Translations under genes and position numbers: made by a program
From: Lycocorax pyrrhopterus obiensis
Taxonomy: Eukaryota > Chordata > Aves > Passeriformes > Paradisaeidae
DNA length: 64,000 nucleotides
NCBI GenBank assembly: GCA_014706295.1
Contig: JACSVZ010000001.1
Coordinates: 85,744,237 to 85,808,236 of the forward strand
Reading direction: 5' to 3'
In this document: piece after piece, positions 11,248 through 23,720 of the stretch
Layout: every line of letters begins with the position of its first letter
Numbering within the stretch: position 1 is the first letter of the stretch
Notes under the pieces: generated by a model
The model's input: only the letters and a program-made list of their open reading frames with translations
What the model was told of the DNA's origin: nothing
Database searches by the model: none

Positions 11248-11833
11248 TGCTGGTTTTTGCTGGGGTGGAGTTAGTTTACTTCATAGTAGCTGGTGCGGGG
11301 CTGTGTTTCGGATTCGTGCTGGGAACAGTGTTGATAACACAGGGATAGGTTTGTTACTGCTGAGCTGTGCTCACGCAGAGCCAAGACCTTTTCTGCTCCT
11401 CACCGACCCCATCAGTGAGGGGGCTGGGGGTGCACAAGGAGCTGGGTGGGGACACAGCCAGAACAAATGACCCCAACTGATCCAAGGGATATGTCAGACC
11501 ATATGGTGTCATGTTTAGCATATGGAACTGGGGAAAGAAAAGAAAGAGGGCGACATTTTTAGTGATGTATTTGTCTTCTCAAATCACCTTTACATGTGAT
11601 GCAGCCCTGTTTTCCTGGGGATGTCTGAACACCTGCCTGCCTATGGAAAATGGTGAATTAATTGTTTATCTTTTCTTGCTTGCACAGCTTTTGCTTTCCC
11701 TATTAAACTGTCTTTACCTCAACCCATGAGTTTTCTCACTTTTACTATTCTGATTCTCCCTCCTACCCTGCTGGGGGTGGGGAGCAAGGGGTTGTGTGAG
11801 GACGAGTTGCCAGCTGGGGGTTAAACCAAGACA
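11248..11833 (+). mobile_element. Solo ERV LTR, near full length (about 586 bp)
   Basis: It begins TGCTGG at 11248 and ends AAGACA at 11833, giving the expected TG...CA termini. The wording throughout is that of a common bird LTR family: 'tgctggggtggagttagttt' near the start, 'gttgataacacagg', 'gaggctggaggtgcacaa'-like text near 11420-11440, 'gggatatgtcagaccatatg', 'ctgaacacctgcctgcctat', a polyadenylation signal ATTAAA at 11702-11707 followed by 'ctgtctttacctcaaccc', and a G-rich U5 end. The TATA region near 11515 is decayed. No internal retroviral genes lie on either side, so it is a solo LTR left by recombination. The flanks (AGAGCG left, CAAAAG right) show no clear target-site duplication, which suggests an old insertion or slightly wrong ends. 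The open frames at 11171-11470 and 11511-11729 belong to LTR sequence and are not genes. Confidence 0.92.
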
Positions 11834-14800
11834 CAAAAGCTTATAGACTATAATTTTTTTTGACTGACCACCTTATTTTGACAATCATAAATGATATAAA
11901 AGTAACAGTAGAGTCACAAAGAAGTATGTTCTTCAAGGAGGACACCCAGAGAAACCATAGGAGATCCCATCAGTTTAAATTAGAAGAAAATCTGATCCAG
12001 AATATTAAAGGCTTTAAAGCAAATGTGAGAAGACAGAAAAAGCCAAGGATATGTTTTGATCCTGATGTTTGCAAAGTAAGAGAACCACAGGTGTTAAAGG
12101 CCATCAATTTATTGACCCATTTTTATTTCAGTAGTCATTAGGCTTTGAACTATTGAAGAAAATACTATTAAACCGATTGTAATGAATGTGAATTTATTGC
12201 TTAGGTATCTCAAGGTGGTGAAAAACAGAAATTTGGAGAGATTGCCAATAGAAGGCAGGATGTTAGATAACAAGGACACAGTAGAAAGCAGATTCCAGAA
12301 AAAAGGATCCACTTTCATTTAGAAGATAAAAATGTTTTGAGAAAAGTTACCATGACTAAGCAGTACCGCAGTCTGAGACAGGAGGTACAGGTTGGAGGCA
12401 TTAAAAATTTACTGCTGGCTACCCTCCAGAGGAGTTTCATGACTGTCACTAAGGGTAGAATTGGCTTACTGTCTGCACAATGTGAACTTTTCCTAATTAC
12501 ACTACATATGCTGTTTGCTGCTTTTTCTTTTATCTTTTCTGTGCTTCATAGTTAATTTGTCGCTGTGTAAAAGGACTTTTTTTCCCCCTTCCTGTTAAAC
12601 AACAGAAGCAAAAAGGGCACGTCTGCTACACATGCTTAGTCTCGTGAGTGACTGACTTGCTTCAGTAACGTGAATTTGTTTTCATCTCTCTTAAGTAATT
12701 ACTTGACAGTAAAGCTCTTCCTTCACTACCTTAGAAACCTTTCTGGTGTCTTCTGAGCATTGTCTGAATCTCAGGCATATGGCCTTTTCTCTGTAAATGC
12801 CCCAGCTTCATCCATTATTGCTACTTTAGGAGACACCCGTTCTTAATCAAGAGAATGCTGTGCAAGGCCGTATGGGTTTGTACTTTTGCAGTCAATCCCA
12901 GCAGCTCCATGCACAAACATAAATCTAAGAATCTAAGTAGATTATAATGACTGCAATTAGCTCCCAATTTATTTAATAAAATGGATGTTTCCAAAGAAAG
13001 GTCATATAAAAGGAATAGATTGCACATAGTTAAACAAACAAATGAACAAAAAACAATTAAAGAAATAAAAGGAAAAAAAAGAAAAAAGTACTTTGACACT
13101 CATATCTAAAGGGTGGCAAAAGAAAAGTTTGCTTTGATGTGATTCCAAGGAGGGGTCCGGACAAATAGACAGCAATTTGGTTTCACCTTCTCCTGAGTTT
13201 CCACTTTGTATGAAAACTGTCAAATTATCTGGTGGAGTTGATGCAAAAACATCTTTAGAGGTCTGTTTACTACATGGAATCAACCTTAATCGGGTCATAT
13301 TACTGACATATTCTAGGTGATTTTAAAGCTTTTTGAAATGCATAAACTCATCCCTTTTCTTTCACTTCTTTATCACAAAGGTCTCCATTCCTAAACTTAT
13401 TAAGAAAGAATTTTACATTTTTCTAATGTTTTCAAACATCTATTATGCATAGAGGTGATTCTGCATTTATAGACAACCTTCCAGCATGAATGTAAATCCA
13501 CACCTATTTTGGGCAATTGACTAGCAGAATCTGTTTAAACACTGAATTATCTAATCTCAGACAATTGAGTTCACATTAGTAGAAATGCTTAGCATAAAAT
13601 ACTGTACTTATCGCAGTCCAGAAGTCAGATAATTAAAGCTTTGAGAAATCAGAAGTTCAAGAGGGCAAGGTGTAAATGCTTAACTGTGGCAATACCAAAA
13701 CCCTGCGTAAAATGGACTAGAGTCGAGGGAAGCCAGTCTGAGTAGAATGAAAGCCAAATGCATTCTCTGGTGACAGAATGTGATGGAATTCCAATCAACT
13801 CAGTTAAACGAATGTATAGGAGAAAGCTACCTGACACAAACCAGCAAAGTTTGTAAGGAAAGGAAATTCAAGAGTGTTTTATAAATGACATTGTAGCAGA
13901 AAAAGAACTAATGCTATTTATGGCTACAGATTCCTGTGATTAGTTAGAAGGATTACAGAAGTCATTAATACTTAACACTAAAATGGTGTTTGGACAGAGT
14001 CAGTTCAGTACAGATGTTCTTTAGCTAGTGGGGATAACATCAAACAGAGCAGTAAAGGTTATCCATTATGAAGGTACTAAGATACAATTGTTCTCATGTT
14101 ACTAGTGGGTTGGAAAATACAGACATATAAAAAAAATCATAATCTTATAAAAGAATTTGCAACATCCATTTTTAATGTTCAGCCAACCTGTCTCATGAAT
14201 GAAATCCCAGAGGAGCTGAATGTCAGAACTGTGTGCTCTTTTTTTGTGCTCAGCTTGAATTGCTCCCTGTCTCTTTGCAGCCTTGGGGATAACCAGGGAA
14301 ATCCCCACTAAGGACTAGTCTGCAAATGAATATAAGTTCTGCTCTAGTGTATTCCTCCTGCACTGGTTGTGGTATTGGGATTAGTCCTAGTAGTTGGGCT
14401 GTTTCTGCTTAAGATTAGGAGGGAAATAAGAATCCTAAGGATTTTTCTGAAGGCTGTAAAGTTCTGGTGGGAATGAACAGGACACGAGGAAGTTAAAGCC
14501 AAGGATTGCAATGGTATTCACTAAACTTTGATGCCTGAGTTTTCTTAAGCTCAGTATCTTGTAAATCAGTTTTCAGACTTAGATCCCAGCTCATCAGGAA
14601 ATAATTAACTCCCAACAGCAAGCATAAAATCCAAGCCACAATTTCCCATATTTTGGTTCCTGGTAACTGACGTGATTTAACTCTTTGTTGGCCTTTCCTT
14701 TGCTTCAGCTTTTTTTTGATTGGGTAGGTTATAGTGATTCTGGTGTTTTACACCCGCCTCTTTTAAAAAAAAAAAAAGGAGTACACATCTTTCTGTGTCA

Positions 14801-16574
14801 TGAGTCCCATTACTATCCGTAAACACATTGTTTTTCAATGCAATAGAAACTCATATTTATTCCCACACATCATATATATAATATACTCCAATTTTCTCAT
14901 TTCGTTTTTCTGGTAACTACCATTTCAACAGAATTCTCCAGGATTAATTCCTTCTCTCTGTGATCTCAGTGCAGCACTAAATCTTGCATGGTTGACTGAA
15001 AAATCCCTTGATGTTTAGCTGAGGGATCTTTCTCATAGAAACCAATGTGTGGAATAACTAACTTTCATTACTCACTGGGTAGCTGTGCAAAAGCATATTT
15101 TGACTCCAGTGTGTAAGGAAAAATAAAAGGAATTATTTTATCAAATTAGAATATTTCTTGTGAATAGTTTGGTCAGCAAATTTCCCTTGGAATTACTGAT
15201 TCCTACAATAAAATATTTTTGCATCAAATCCTGTTCATATTTTCAAGAAATATGTTAGCCCCAATTGTTATGGCAGTACAGAAGGAAACCATATTATTTT
15301 CTCAGATACCAGCAAAATAAACCCACAGTAATTCACTTCCACAACACAACTACTTTTTTTGGCAAAGATAGCTTGTGTGTGTTCTTCTCAGTTCTAGGAC
15401 TTTCTTCAATACAGATAGATAGATTAAAATAGTGGTATTTGATTTATCAAATTGTCCCAATTCATCCACGTAAGTGGCTGTTTATTTCTGGGTTTAATGT
15501 TTGAAAATTCTAATTGAAATGATGCTTCTAATTATTTTGCAGATGTCTGCTAAAATTATTAATCGTTACTTTGAACTTGCTGTCTGTTCTCTCTGTCCTT
15601 AAACAAAAATAGACCTGTGTACATGCAATAATGTATCAGTGCTTAGATCTGCCCAGATCTTGTTTAATATACCAGTACAGGTAGCCTGTGAGTGCCTTAC
15701 CTGAAAGATTTCTCTTTAGCTGTTCATGTTTTAGGCTATGGTTATCTCCGGTTCCTTGAGCTGCCTGTTCCCATTCTGATTTACACATTTCTTAATCCCT
15801 GACAGCACTTTATTCTCTGCTGTAGGATCTCAGTCACAAATACTGCCAGCTAGTGTCTGAAAGACTGTCTTTTGCTTTAGACAACTTCTCTTGATCTTTG
15901 TATTCTCCCTTTTCTGCCCCAGCGGATTTCTTTGCATGAGCACTCCTGCATTGCTTAAAACTACTTAAGCTATGGGAGAGGAAGTTTTTGGTTCTCTCCC
16001 TTGGAAGACAGAGTAGTAGATTTTGTTCTGATTCTGGTCAATTTCCTCAAAACATTTTCTTCAGCCCCATTCTAATGACTGCAAGAAGGTTGTGAGTAGT
16101 TCCTGGCTGTCATTGCACTAACCCATCTGCACACTATCCCACCTTTGATTTCCTTCCTCCTACCTACTGCTACAGTCAAACAGCAATGATGAAAAAGACT
16201 AAACCTGATGACATTCGGTAAAAAATTAATTTTTTTTCCTCAGCTTCCAAATCCCCAAATTATAATAATATCTCCAGGCTGCAATTGCAAAATGCAAGCA
16301 TCTTTGAATGTGAACCTGAGAGAGGTTCACAAAGCTAATTAACTGTCATGCTAGTTTTCTACAACGATTTGTCTGAGTATGACAGTTATCAATCTGAACA
16401 CTCTCTAAAGAACACATAAAAACAATAGTTAACCGCTCCTTGAGGTTTTTGAGATTTTAAAGTGAAAATACAATAGAAATTTATGGGCTCTTTTTGGTTG
16501 TCGTTTGAAATACCGTACTGCCAGTAGTCTCACAGAAGTGTAATCCAAACATGAATAGTGCAAAAGGTATAAAG
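11834..16574. other. Unassigned AT-rich sequence
   Basis: About 4.7 kb without a recognised repeat family. It includes an A13 run at 14765-14777. The minus-strand frame across 13100-13298 and the plus frame at 11860-12141 have fairly coding-like codons but no domain I recognise and weak splice signals. No RNA gene was seen. Confidence 0.5.
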
Positions 16575-16628
16575 GAACAGAAGATCTTTAGGGTCCCTTC
16601 CCACCCTCAACATTCTATGATTCTATGA
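16575..16628 (+). mobile_element. CR1 LINE 3' tail (about 54 bp)
   Basis: Only the last part of a CR1 is present: 'agatctttagggtcccttcc', then 'accctcaacattctatgatt' and 'ctatgac'. It is one of two successive CR1 tails in the same orientation, 48 bases apart. Confidence 0.88.
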
Positions 16629-16675
16629 CTACCTTCTGCTTAAAGGAGTGCAAGCAAAAATTCTGAGAATCAAGG

Positions 16676-16797
16676 TGTGGGATGGGGCTCTGAGCAAAGT
16701 GATCTAGTGAAAGGTGTTTCTGTCCATGGCAGGCGGGTTGAAACTATGTGATTTTTAAGGTCCCTTTGAACACAGAACACTCTATGATTCTATGATT
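16676..16797 (+). mobile_element. CR1 LINE 3' tail, second of a tandem pair
   Basis: Contains 'gggatggggctctgagcaaa', 'gatctagtgaaaggtgtttc', 'gtccatggcaggcgggttga', 'gtgatttttaaggtcccttt' and a tail 'ctctatgattctatgattt'. This is the 3' UTR of the CR1 type also found at 53531-53775 and 28808-28953. Confidence 0.93.
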
Positions 16798-19700
16798 TGT
16801 TTCTCAAAAAAAGAAAGGCTCCATTTTGGAGATCTGAGAATGGGAATGTCTTCCTCCACATGCGTCATACATAGCTCAGAAGGTCGGACCAAGCAGTTGG
16901 ACTTCTGGCCATAATCATCTTTGGGTCAAACTTCTCTCAGTCGTGACAGAATGATATCTGACTAAAGCTTTTCCTTCCCTTAGTTTTTATAAGGCAAAAG
17001 AGACAGAGCATGAAAGAGAAGGAGAGAATTCTTCAAACTGTATCATCAGCAACATTCGTCCATCACATATTTCATTACACATGGTTTCCTAAAGAACTAG
17101 AAGCGCACACAACTGAGTGACTGCACTTATTTATATAAGTTGTTAACGTACTCCTGCAATCTATGTCTTTTTAAAGGTCAGCAGTGAAACCCCAAGCAAA
17201 TGTAGAAACGGAAAAGCATCTGAAAAGGTGTGGGGAACAATTGCCATGTCACGGAAAAGCTTGACAAAATTATTAAAGGTTAAAAGTCAGTAAAAATAGA
17301 ATTATTTAGAACCCTGAACCTGATCAATCACATTTACAATGCTCTTAAAAATCCTTATTTTTCTTAGTGGCCTGGAAAATAGGCAAGAGAGCTACATCTT
17401 TTTCAGCTTCCTGCTCTTCCCTGCAACAGAAGCACTGATACGAATTTTTGGATTTTTTTTTCTAATTAGTGTTTACACCTCTGTCTTTTCTGATAAATGT
17501 ATAACTTGTGTAGAATGCTATATTCTGCAATCTCTATATTGCACCAGCACAACACAGCCTTTTTCTGATCAGTGGATTCTGATAGAAACTCTTGTCCCCA
17601 AGTGCTTTCCCCAGCAGAACAGACAGACAGCGTAAAGAAACAAAACAATGTGTAAACACCATGTACCCAGAATTAATGAAGTCTTTAGTCACAAGGTAAA
17701 TAGTAGAGAAAAAGCAAGAGGGATAGGCAAGGGGAGAAAAGCATATGGGTTTGGATGACATTTTAATGGAGATGAGGAAAAGTGACATAAGAAACATGTC
17801 TATTCTTATTCTGGCATTTGTCTTAGGATAAGGCCTAGGGACCTAACCATGCCTGAAGCTGAACCCTATTAATGCTACAGGAAGAAAATAAACAAAGAAG
17901 ATATCCCAAGATATTCAACTCCTTGAAAGGGAATCTGACTACAGAAGAGAGTTTTGATCTGAGAGGATGCACAAAACCTACCACCAGAACATATTTTCCT
18001 GTAAAAGCAAAACAGAGTAAATAAACATAGGACCCTTGCTGAAGCAAATTAAATAAATAGTGATTAAACCCCAAAATATATATTGTTCCAAAAGGCATGG
18101 ACAGATTAAGGATGCTGAAGCTATTTATGTTGGTGCTATTTTTTGAAAATTCAGAGTAACAGAGACCACATGTTGACCAAAAATGGTGCTACAAATTACA
18201 GGGAAGTACAGGGGTAAAGAAACTTGTTAAGGTCAAAACTAAGAAAATATAATAGGTTCGGGATTTATATTACAAAGCTGTGGCTATGTCTGAGTTAGTC
18301 TCTGCTGTCTGTTCTTGTAGATATCCACAGTCAGTGAAGACATTTTTAAATATCTGTTTTAGCAAGATAAGGTTAATTTTATCATGTATTAGCCAATTTT
18401 TCTCACTGGGGACTATAAAGAGGTGATAACTCAGATATATAAATCCGTACCTGATTAGCTAAATCCCACTAGATATCTTCTGAATCTTGGGTTGACATCA
18501 CGCCAGATGGAAGAAAACCCAAACTTTTAAAAGTATCTGGAGCCAAATCAAAACCATTCTCACAACAGATTTTTTCTGCAAGCCCACGAGAAAGAGTCTA
18601 GAACTTAAATCCTTTGCAGCCAGCTTGATGCATGTCTGTGTACTTTTCTTTTGGTGAGATAAATGTGGGGGATGTTGGATAAGAAGATCCTTGACTTCTA
18701 GATGTAAGAGCAATAACTCCGACTCATTTGTTCAGAAAAAAAAAATCCACTGAGCAGGAACATGTGAAACAAATAGAGAGAAAAAAGAAATTATCCATAA
18801 TTCTTTAAGCTGCAATTTCCTCTGGGGAGAGCTACTAGGAAATATTTGAGGCAAGCAGGGGACAGATCACACTACTGCTCCTAGAACTGCAGAAGTTTCC
18901 TGTAATGCTTCAGCAATATCGAGACTTTTGGTTATATGGTACATGATTTTAGGGAAGACATGTTCTGTTTACCTATATCTGTTTTCTCAGCGAAGTGCAA
19001 AAGAAATGAAATACTCAGAAGAACTCTGTACATAAACAGAACATGAGTATACTGCTGAATGGACAGCTGCTTTTCAGACCATCATTGGTTCTTACTGCAC
19101 AGAAAAGTATTTCTTTTTCAGCAGGTCCTAAGTATTAGGAAAAAACTGATCTTAGCACACTGTAAGATGACCTTAGTGCAACGCAGATCTTCAAACTCTT
19201 AAATTCACTGTTATATGTGTCTGTTTCTAGAGCTGATTTAAGAGAGGGAACAGATTTGTAGAAAAGTGAAATAGCTGAGAGGGAACAATATATTAAACTT
19301 TTGATTGATGTGTGGCAGGATGCCTATTAATTTGCTATGTGTGCACGTGTTGGCCAAACGCAGTATGATTGCTTTGAGATAAATGAACAAACCGTGCCAA
19401 TGTGTATCAGTACCTATTTGCAATACTTACATCCTTTGCAGAGTGTTCCGCAAGGCTGACAGGCTGAAATTCATTCATAAGTGTGTATATTGACAGGAAT
19501 AGAATAGGAACACAGCACAGACAAAAAATAATACCATCTGTTATATCCATCTTGGGAGGTAACAAACTGAAGTAAAACTGGGTGCCTAACAATTCAGTGA
19601 CAACACAGGTAATAAATATAGAGACTGTGGTTGCAGACATCTCCACTTGAGCTTGAGCCCTAAGTGCCTTCCTTTCTCAGTGGAAAAATATAATTTACTC

Positions 19701-22700
19701 TTATTCACTGTGCCTTAGATGTCCTCATTACCTAACTGAAGAAAAGTAGCAGGTAAGAACCCAAAGTTAATGAGATGGGTGTCATCCCTGTATTCATATA
19801 CTGTTAGGAGCAAGAGCAAGGTTGTTTTCAAAACTCCTGAGTGGACAAGGCAGAGCAACCAACCAATTTTAGTGGTTGCTAGTGTTATTTTTAAAGAAAA
19901 AAATTACCCTTCCTCTTGAGAAGAAACTTGTCCTAAACTGCCAAACTGTGACCGTAAGCCTAATTATTCCAGTTACACAGACATGCACTGATGCTGTTCC
20001 ATTTCCTTTAGCACAACTAAATGAAGGGTGCAGATACACAGCTTGCAGAGATGCTACTGCTACAGAGCACAACATGTAGCAAGCTGTCAGACTTAGCAAG
20101 TTTGAAAATATGGACTCATTTTAGAAACAAAAAATATCATCTCAGGAGTGTGTGAGCACAACCCTACACTGAATGTTTAGTGCCCAGCATTCAGTAATTA
20201 CTCTTCTCAGTATGACTTCTGCCATTTTTGAGAGTGTAGAGCAGCCATCAGGTTAGGTCTGTGGAGTTGTGGGTTCATGATCTGAACAGCCAAATTGTGT
20301 TAACCACTGCACCTGTCAAAGCAGCCTGGTACGCTCCTAATCGATGGAGTTGGTAACACTCTCAGACAGTAACTCCCTGCATCTTGTGCTATCATTGCTA
20401 TTTGAGGGAAAATGCCAAGAGACAGAGAAATAAAAATAAACTTGCAATTCAGTAAGTATTTTGGATTGATAAATTTAGTGGGAGTTCTCAAATAAAAGGA
20501 AACCAAACCAAACCTGGTAAATTCAACAACGCAGCAACTGTGGCAACAACTCTAATTTGAAACATTTGAAATAATAATTTCTCCTGTTGTATCATTAAAA
20601 AAAAAAAAAGGCATCTGAAAGCTTTGAACTAGCACTTCCCCAAGTACTCTTGAATATTCCAGAAACAGATTTACGTTGATATATCTCTTGCTGGTTTTAA
20701 TCAGATTCTTACAGGTTCTTACACCAGTACTATATATTTGTATTACTTTCTCCATGAAATAATTTTCCTTGCAACCTACAGAAGGAGGTTGTCATTATCA
20801 GCAGCCCAGGAAAAAAAAAAGCAACAACAAAACACTTTAGTCAGAAATCACGAATCTCAAAGCCAAGACTGTCTTGTAAGTTGCAGTCTTTCCAGTATCG
20901 GATTTTGAACACCAGATGTTACTCTCTGAGGGTATGAATTGCAGTACCACATGACTCAGGTTGTTGCTTCAAAGTGATCAAAATGTATTTGTTTTTTATA
21001 AAACCCGTAATGAAATGATTGTTTAAGTCTCAGTTTCTTTTCTTAGAATAAGAGAGCCTTTGGAAGAAAGAAGGCAGACCTCATATTTTAATGTTTTGAC
21101 AGTTTAAGACTTATTAATGTCTTATTAAGAAACACGCTTGACTAATGGCTTTCAGCATTTGGTCATAAAGGTCATAAAGACAATTTAGTGTGTGTGTTTT
21201 TTTACCTGTGTTTAGTCACCTGTGCATGACTTTAAACTGTTGGATATTAGCTGCTGGGTCTTCAGCATTGGTGTGGTTTATCAGAATTTCCAGTGAAGCA
21301 AATGGGAATTTAATTCTGAAAGTGTAAGGTCAAAATTACGCTCAGACTTCCATTGTATTTCTCTTGTAGCTACTTTACCAAATATGGCTTTGCTGAGTTT
21401 ATAAAATTTGAGATTCAGCACTAAACACTGTGTTAAAATTTTGAAATTCTTCAAACACAAAAGGAAATCTTGAGTTTCCCAATAGTGATAGTATAATTAC
21501 AAAAAAAAAAATGTTTACAAGTAGTAACATTCAGAGTTCTATGGGATTGCTACTCCAATCGCAATTAAGGACTGCTCCTGAGTAAATGACCGAACATTAT
21601 TACATGATACAAGCTAAATTACTCTTTGTGTTGTGTTAGGAAAGGAAGGTGGGTGAAAGTTAAAGCAGGCAAAGTTGAAAGCATCTGAGAGGATTTATTA
21701 AACAAGATCACTGACAATATTAAACACTCAATTGAATCTTTGATGAATTGCACATACAGTTTGCATTTTCTAAATTGAAAAGGAAATATGACAATCATTA
21801 TTACAAAATAAAACAACGAACAAAAATTGGAATAGGAATTAAACAAATTCACTGCAAGGTACTTTATGGACTTTTTTCCCTTCAACTAATTTGCTGGCCA
21901 TGTGAAATATTGAAATTGAAATATTTTGAAACTGAACATTTCACCTTAGAAGCCACAGTGTAGGGGAAATTTTATTATCCCAAATCCACAGCATCAGGCA
22001 TTCCACAAAACTGTTTTCAGTGTCTTAACTGTTTTGTTTCATACTTTGAACCACAATGTGTTGCTGAAGAACATGCAGCATTTGTCAACTTTGTTGTTGA
22101 CAGTTATAGCACATCTATAAAGGAGTTTGCTCATTTAATACAACTTCACTCCAGGTCTTCTTTTACATCATATGATTAAGTTTTACTTTTTTTTCCCCCC
22201 CAAAGTCCATGTTTTTCCGTCTATTCCCATATAGCTGTATATGTATTTTCAGCCTGAAATCTACAAATCTACTTACTTGGAAAATATTTCCGAGATATAT
22301 TAGAAATGCATCAGGGTCAAGGTACAGGCCAATGTACCCATCGTCTTTCAAAGAATCCATCACTCTGAACCTCCCAATAGTGCAATAATTGCATAATGCT
22401 GCCAGGAAAAAAGTGAGCTGCATAGAACAGTAAGCATTTTTCATGTCTTTGGTTGATTAAAGTTGAACTCCTTGGCACGTGTGAAAACCCTGTCATTACC
22501 TGTAAAGGGCTCTTTGTTTTGTTCTTAATTAGTAGTGATAATAGTATGAGCAACAGGTAACATCTGGCTCTCCTGTCTGCATCTGTGAGTTGCCATATCT
22601 AGCACTAAAATGTGGAAATGTGGAAATGTAGGAGAAGGAAGGGGACTTGTGGAAGCAATTCCTAAATGAAACACTGATTTATCCTGAAAAAAACAGTCTC

Positions 22701-23479
22701 ATCTGCTCCACAACTGCAGTTCACAGTGTAAAAACATCACCCCATCCAAATGCTAGAAAGTGACTGAAAGGAAAGCTTCAAATTTGCTCCTCCTTTTCTC
22801 TTTGTAGTACATGTTAAGCATTTGTTTTATGTTGCTATCAGTTACCTAAAGGAAGCACTGCAGAGCTGTAAGCACATATGAGCATGTACGTTTTAGTAGT
22901 TTAGTAATTAAGCTGGCATTATAATGCATGTCAACAATCACAGCAGGCTTCAATGAAGAGCCTTATTAGAACAGATATTGAAAGAACACCAGGGTGGTCG
23001 TCACAGATTAGCAGTACTGGCATTAGCAAATGGACATTGTGAACTCAGGTAAGAAAACATAATTTATTAGTTAGAGTAATGATAATGCTTTTAGCTCCCC
23101 GTGGTACCTAATTAGAGGTGCCAGATAATGTTGATTCATTTAAGGATCTGTTTCTGTTTTCTATTGCAGTTCTAGATTATACAGCTGTACTGTACAAAAA
23201 TGATTAAATGAGGAAGCAGGTCTTTAAAATAATTCTGTGTAACTCCAAAGCAGAATTTAACAAAAATGGTTTAAACAACAGTATAATATATTAATAAATT
23301 AGCATAACTGTTCCTAAGAGAGCTGTGAATCTGTAAAACTCACTCTAACTGGAACAAAAACTAGCTGCAAATCCTTGACATAGAAAAAATAAGTCCATGC
23401 ACAAATGATGAAAAGTGGGCTCTTCCCTTTAGGCTTTTTCTCAAACTAATGGCTTTAAGTGGCTCAAACTCTTTCAATT
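16798..23479. other. Unassigned AT-rich sequence with weak minus-strand exon-like segments
   Basis: The longest stretch, about 6.7 kb, without a repeat I can name. Minus-strand open segments with fair splice signals lie at 22277-22398, 20313-20397 and 19431-19566. Their phases do not join up, and I recognise no protein family. There are poly-A/T runs near 20589 and 21500. Confidence 0.5.
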
Positions 23480-23720
23480 GTAGAATGACAGAATGGATAT
23501 GTTTGGAAGGAACTACTGGAGGCCATCTTCTCCAGCTCAAGCAGGGCCCCCAAAAGCACCTTTGTCAGGATTGTGTCCAGATGATTTTTGAGTATGTCTA
23601 GAGGAGGAGATGCCACAACCCCTCTGGGTGACCTGTTCAATGAAGTATTAATAATTCCCTCTGCAACCTTAGGTAGAAGATTTTAATTTTTAGCCCATCT
23701 GAAGCTTAGTCCTGTCAGGA
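23480..23720 (-). mobile_element. CR1 LINE 3' end, antisense, old
   Basis: Plus-strand reading gives 'gtagaatgacagaatggata', 'tttggaaggaactactggag', 'ctccagctcaagcagggccc', 'aggattgtgtccagatgatt', and 'gagatgccacaacccctctg' followed by 'ggtgacctgttcaatg'. This is the antisense CR1 3' UTR leading into ORF2. The 3' limit fades into unassigned sequence after 'gtcctgtcagg'. Confidence 0.88.

Noticed and set aside
11171..11729. Two plus-strand frames as genes
   Set aside because: They lie almost entirely in the solo LTR, and no host or viral protein motif is present.
11860..12141. 93-residue plus frame as a gene
   Set aside because: No motif, signal or splice context. Length is within chance for AT-rich DNA.
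13100..13298. Minus-strand coding-like stretch as an exon
   Set aside because: Codon usage looks fair, but neither a convincing acceptor nor a donor borders it.
18498..18603. Minus-strand exon-like segment after CTTGCAG
   Set aside because: The open part is about 34 codons, no donor follows, and the phase does not fit neighbouring candidates.
19869..20099. Overlapping frames on both strands as genes or exon
   Set aside because: Open on both strands, which is typical of chance. The splice phase is incompatible with adjacent candidates.
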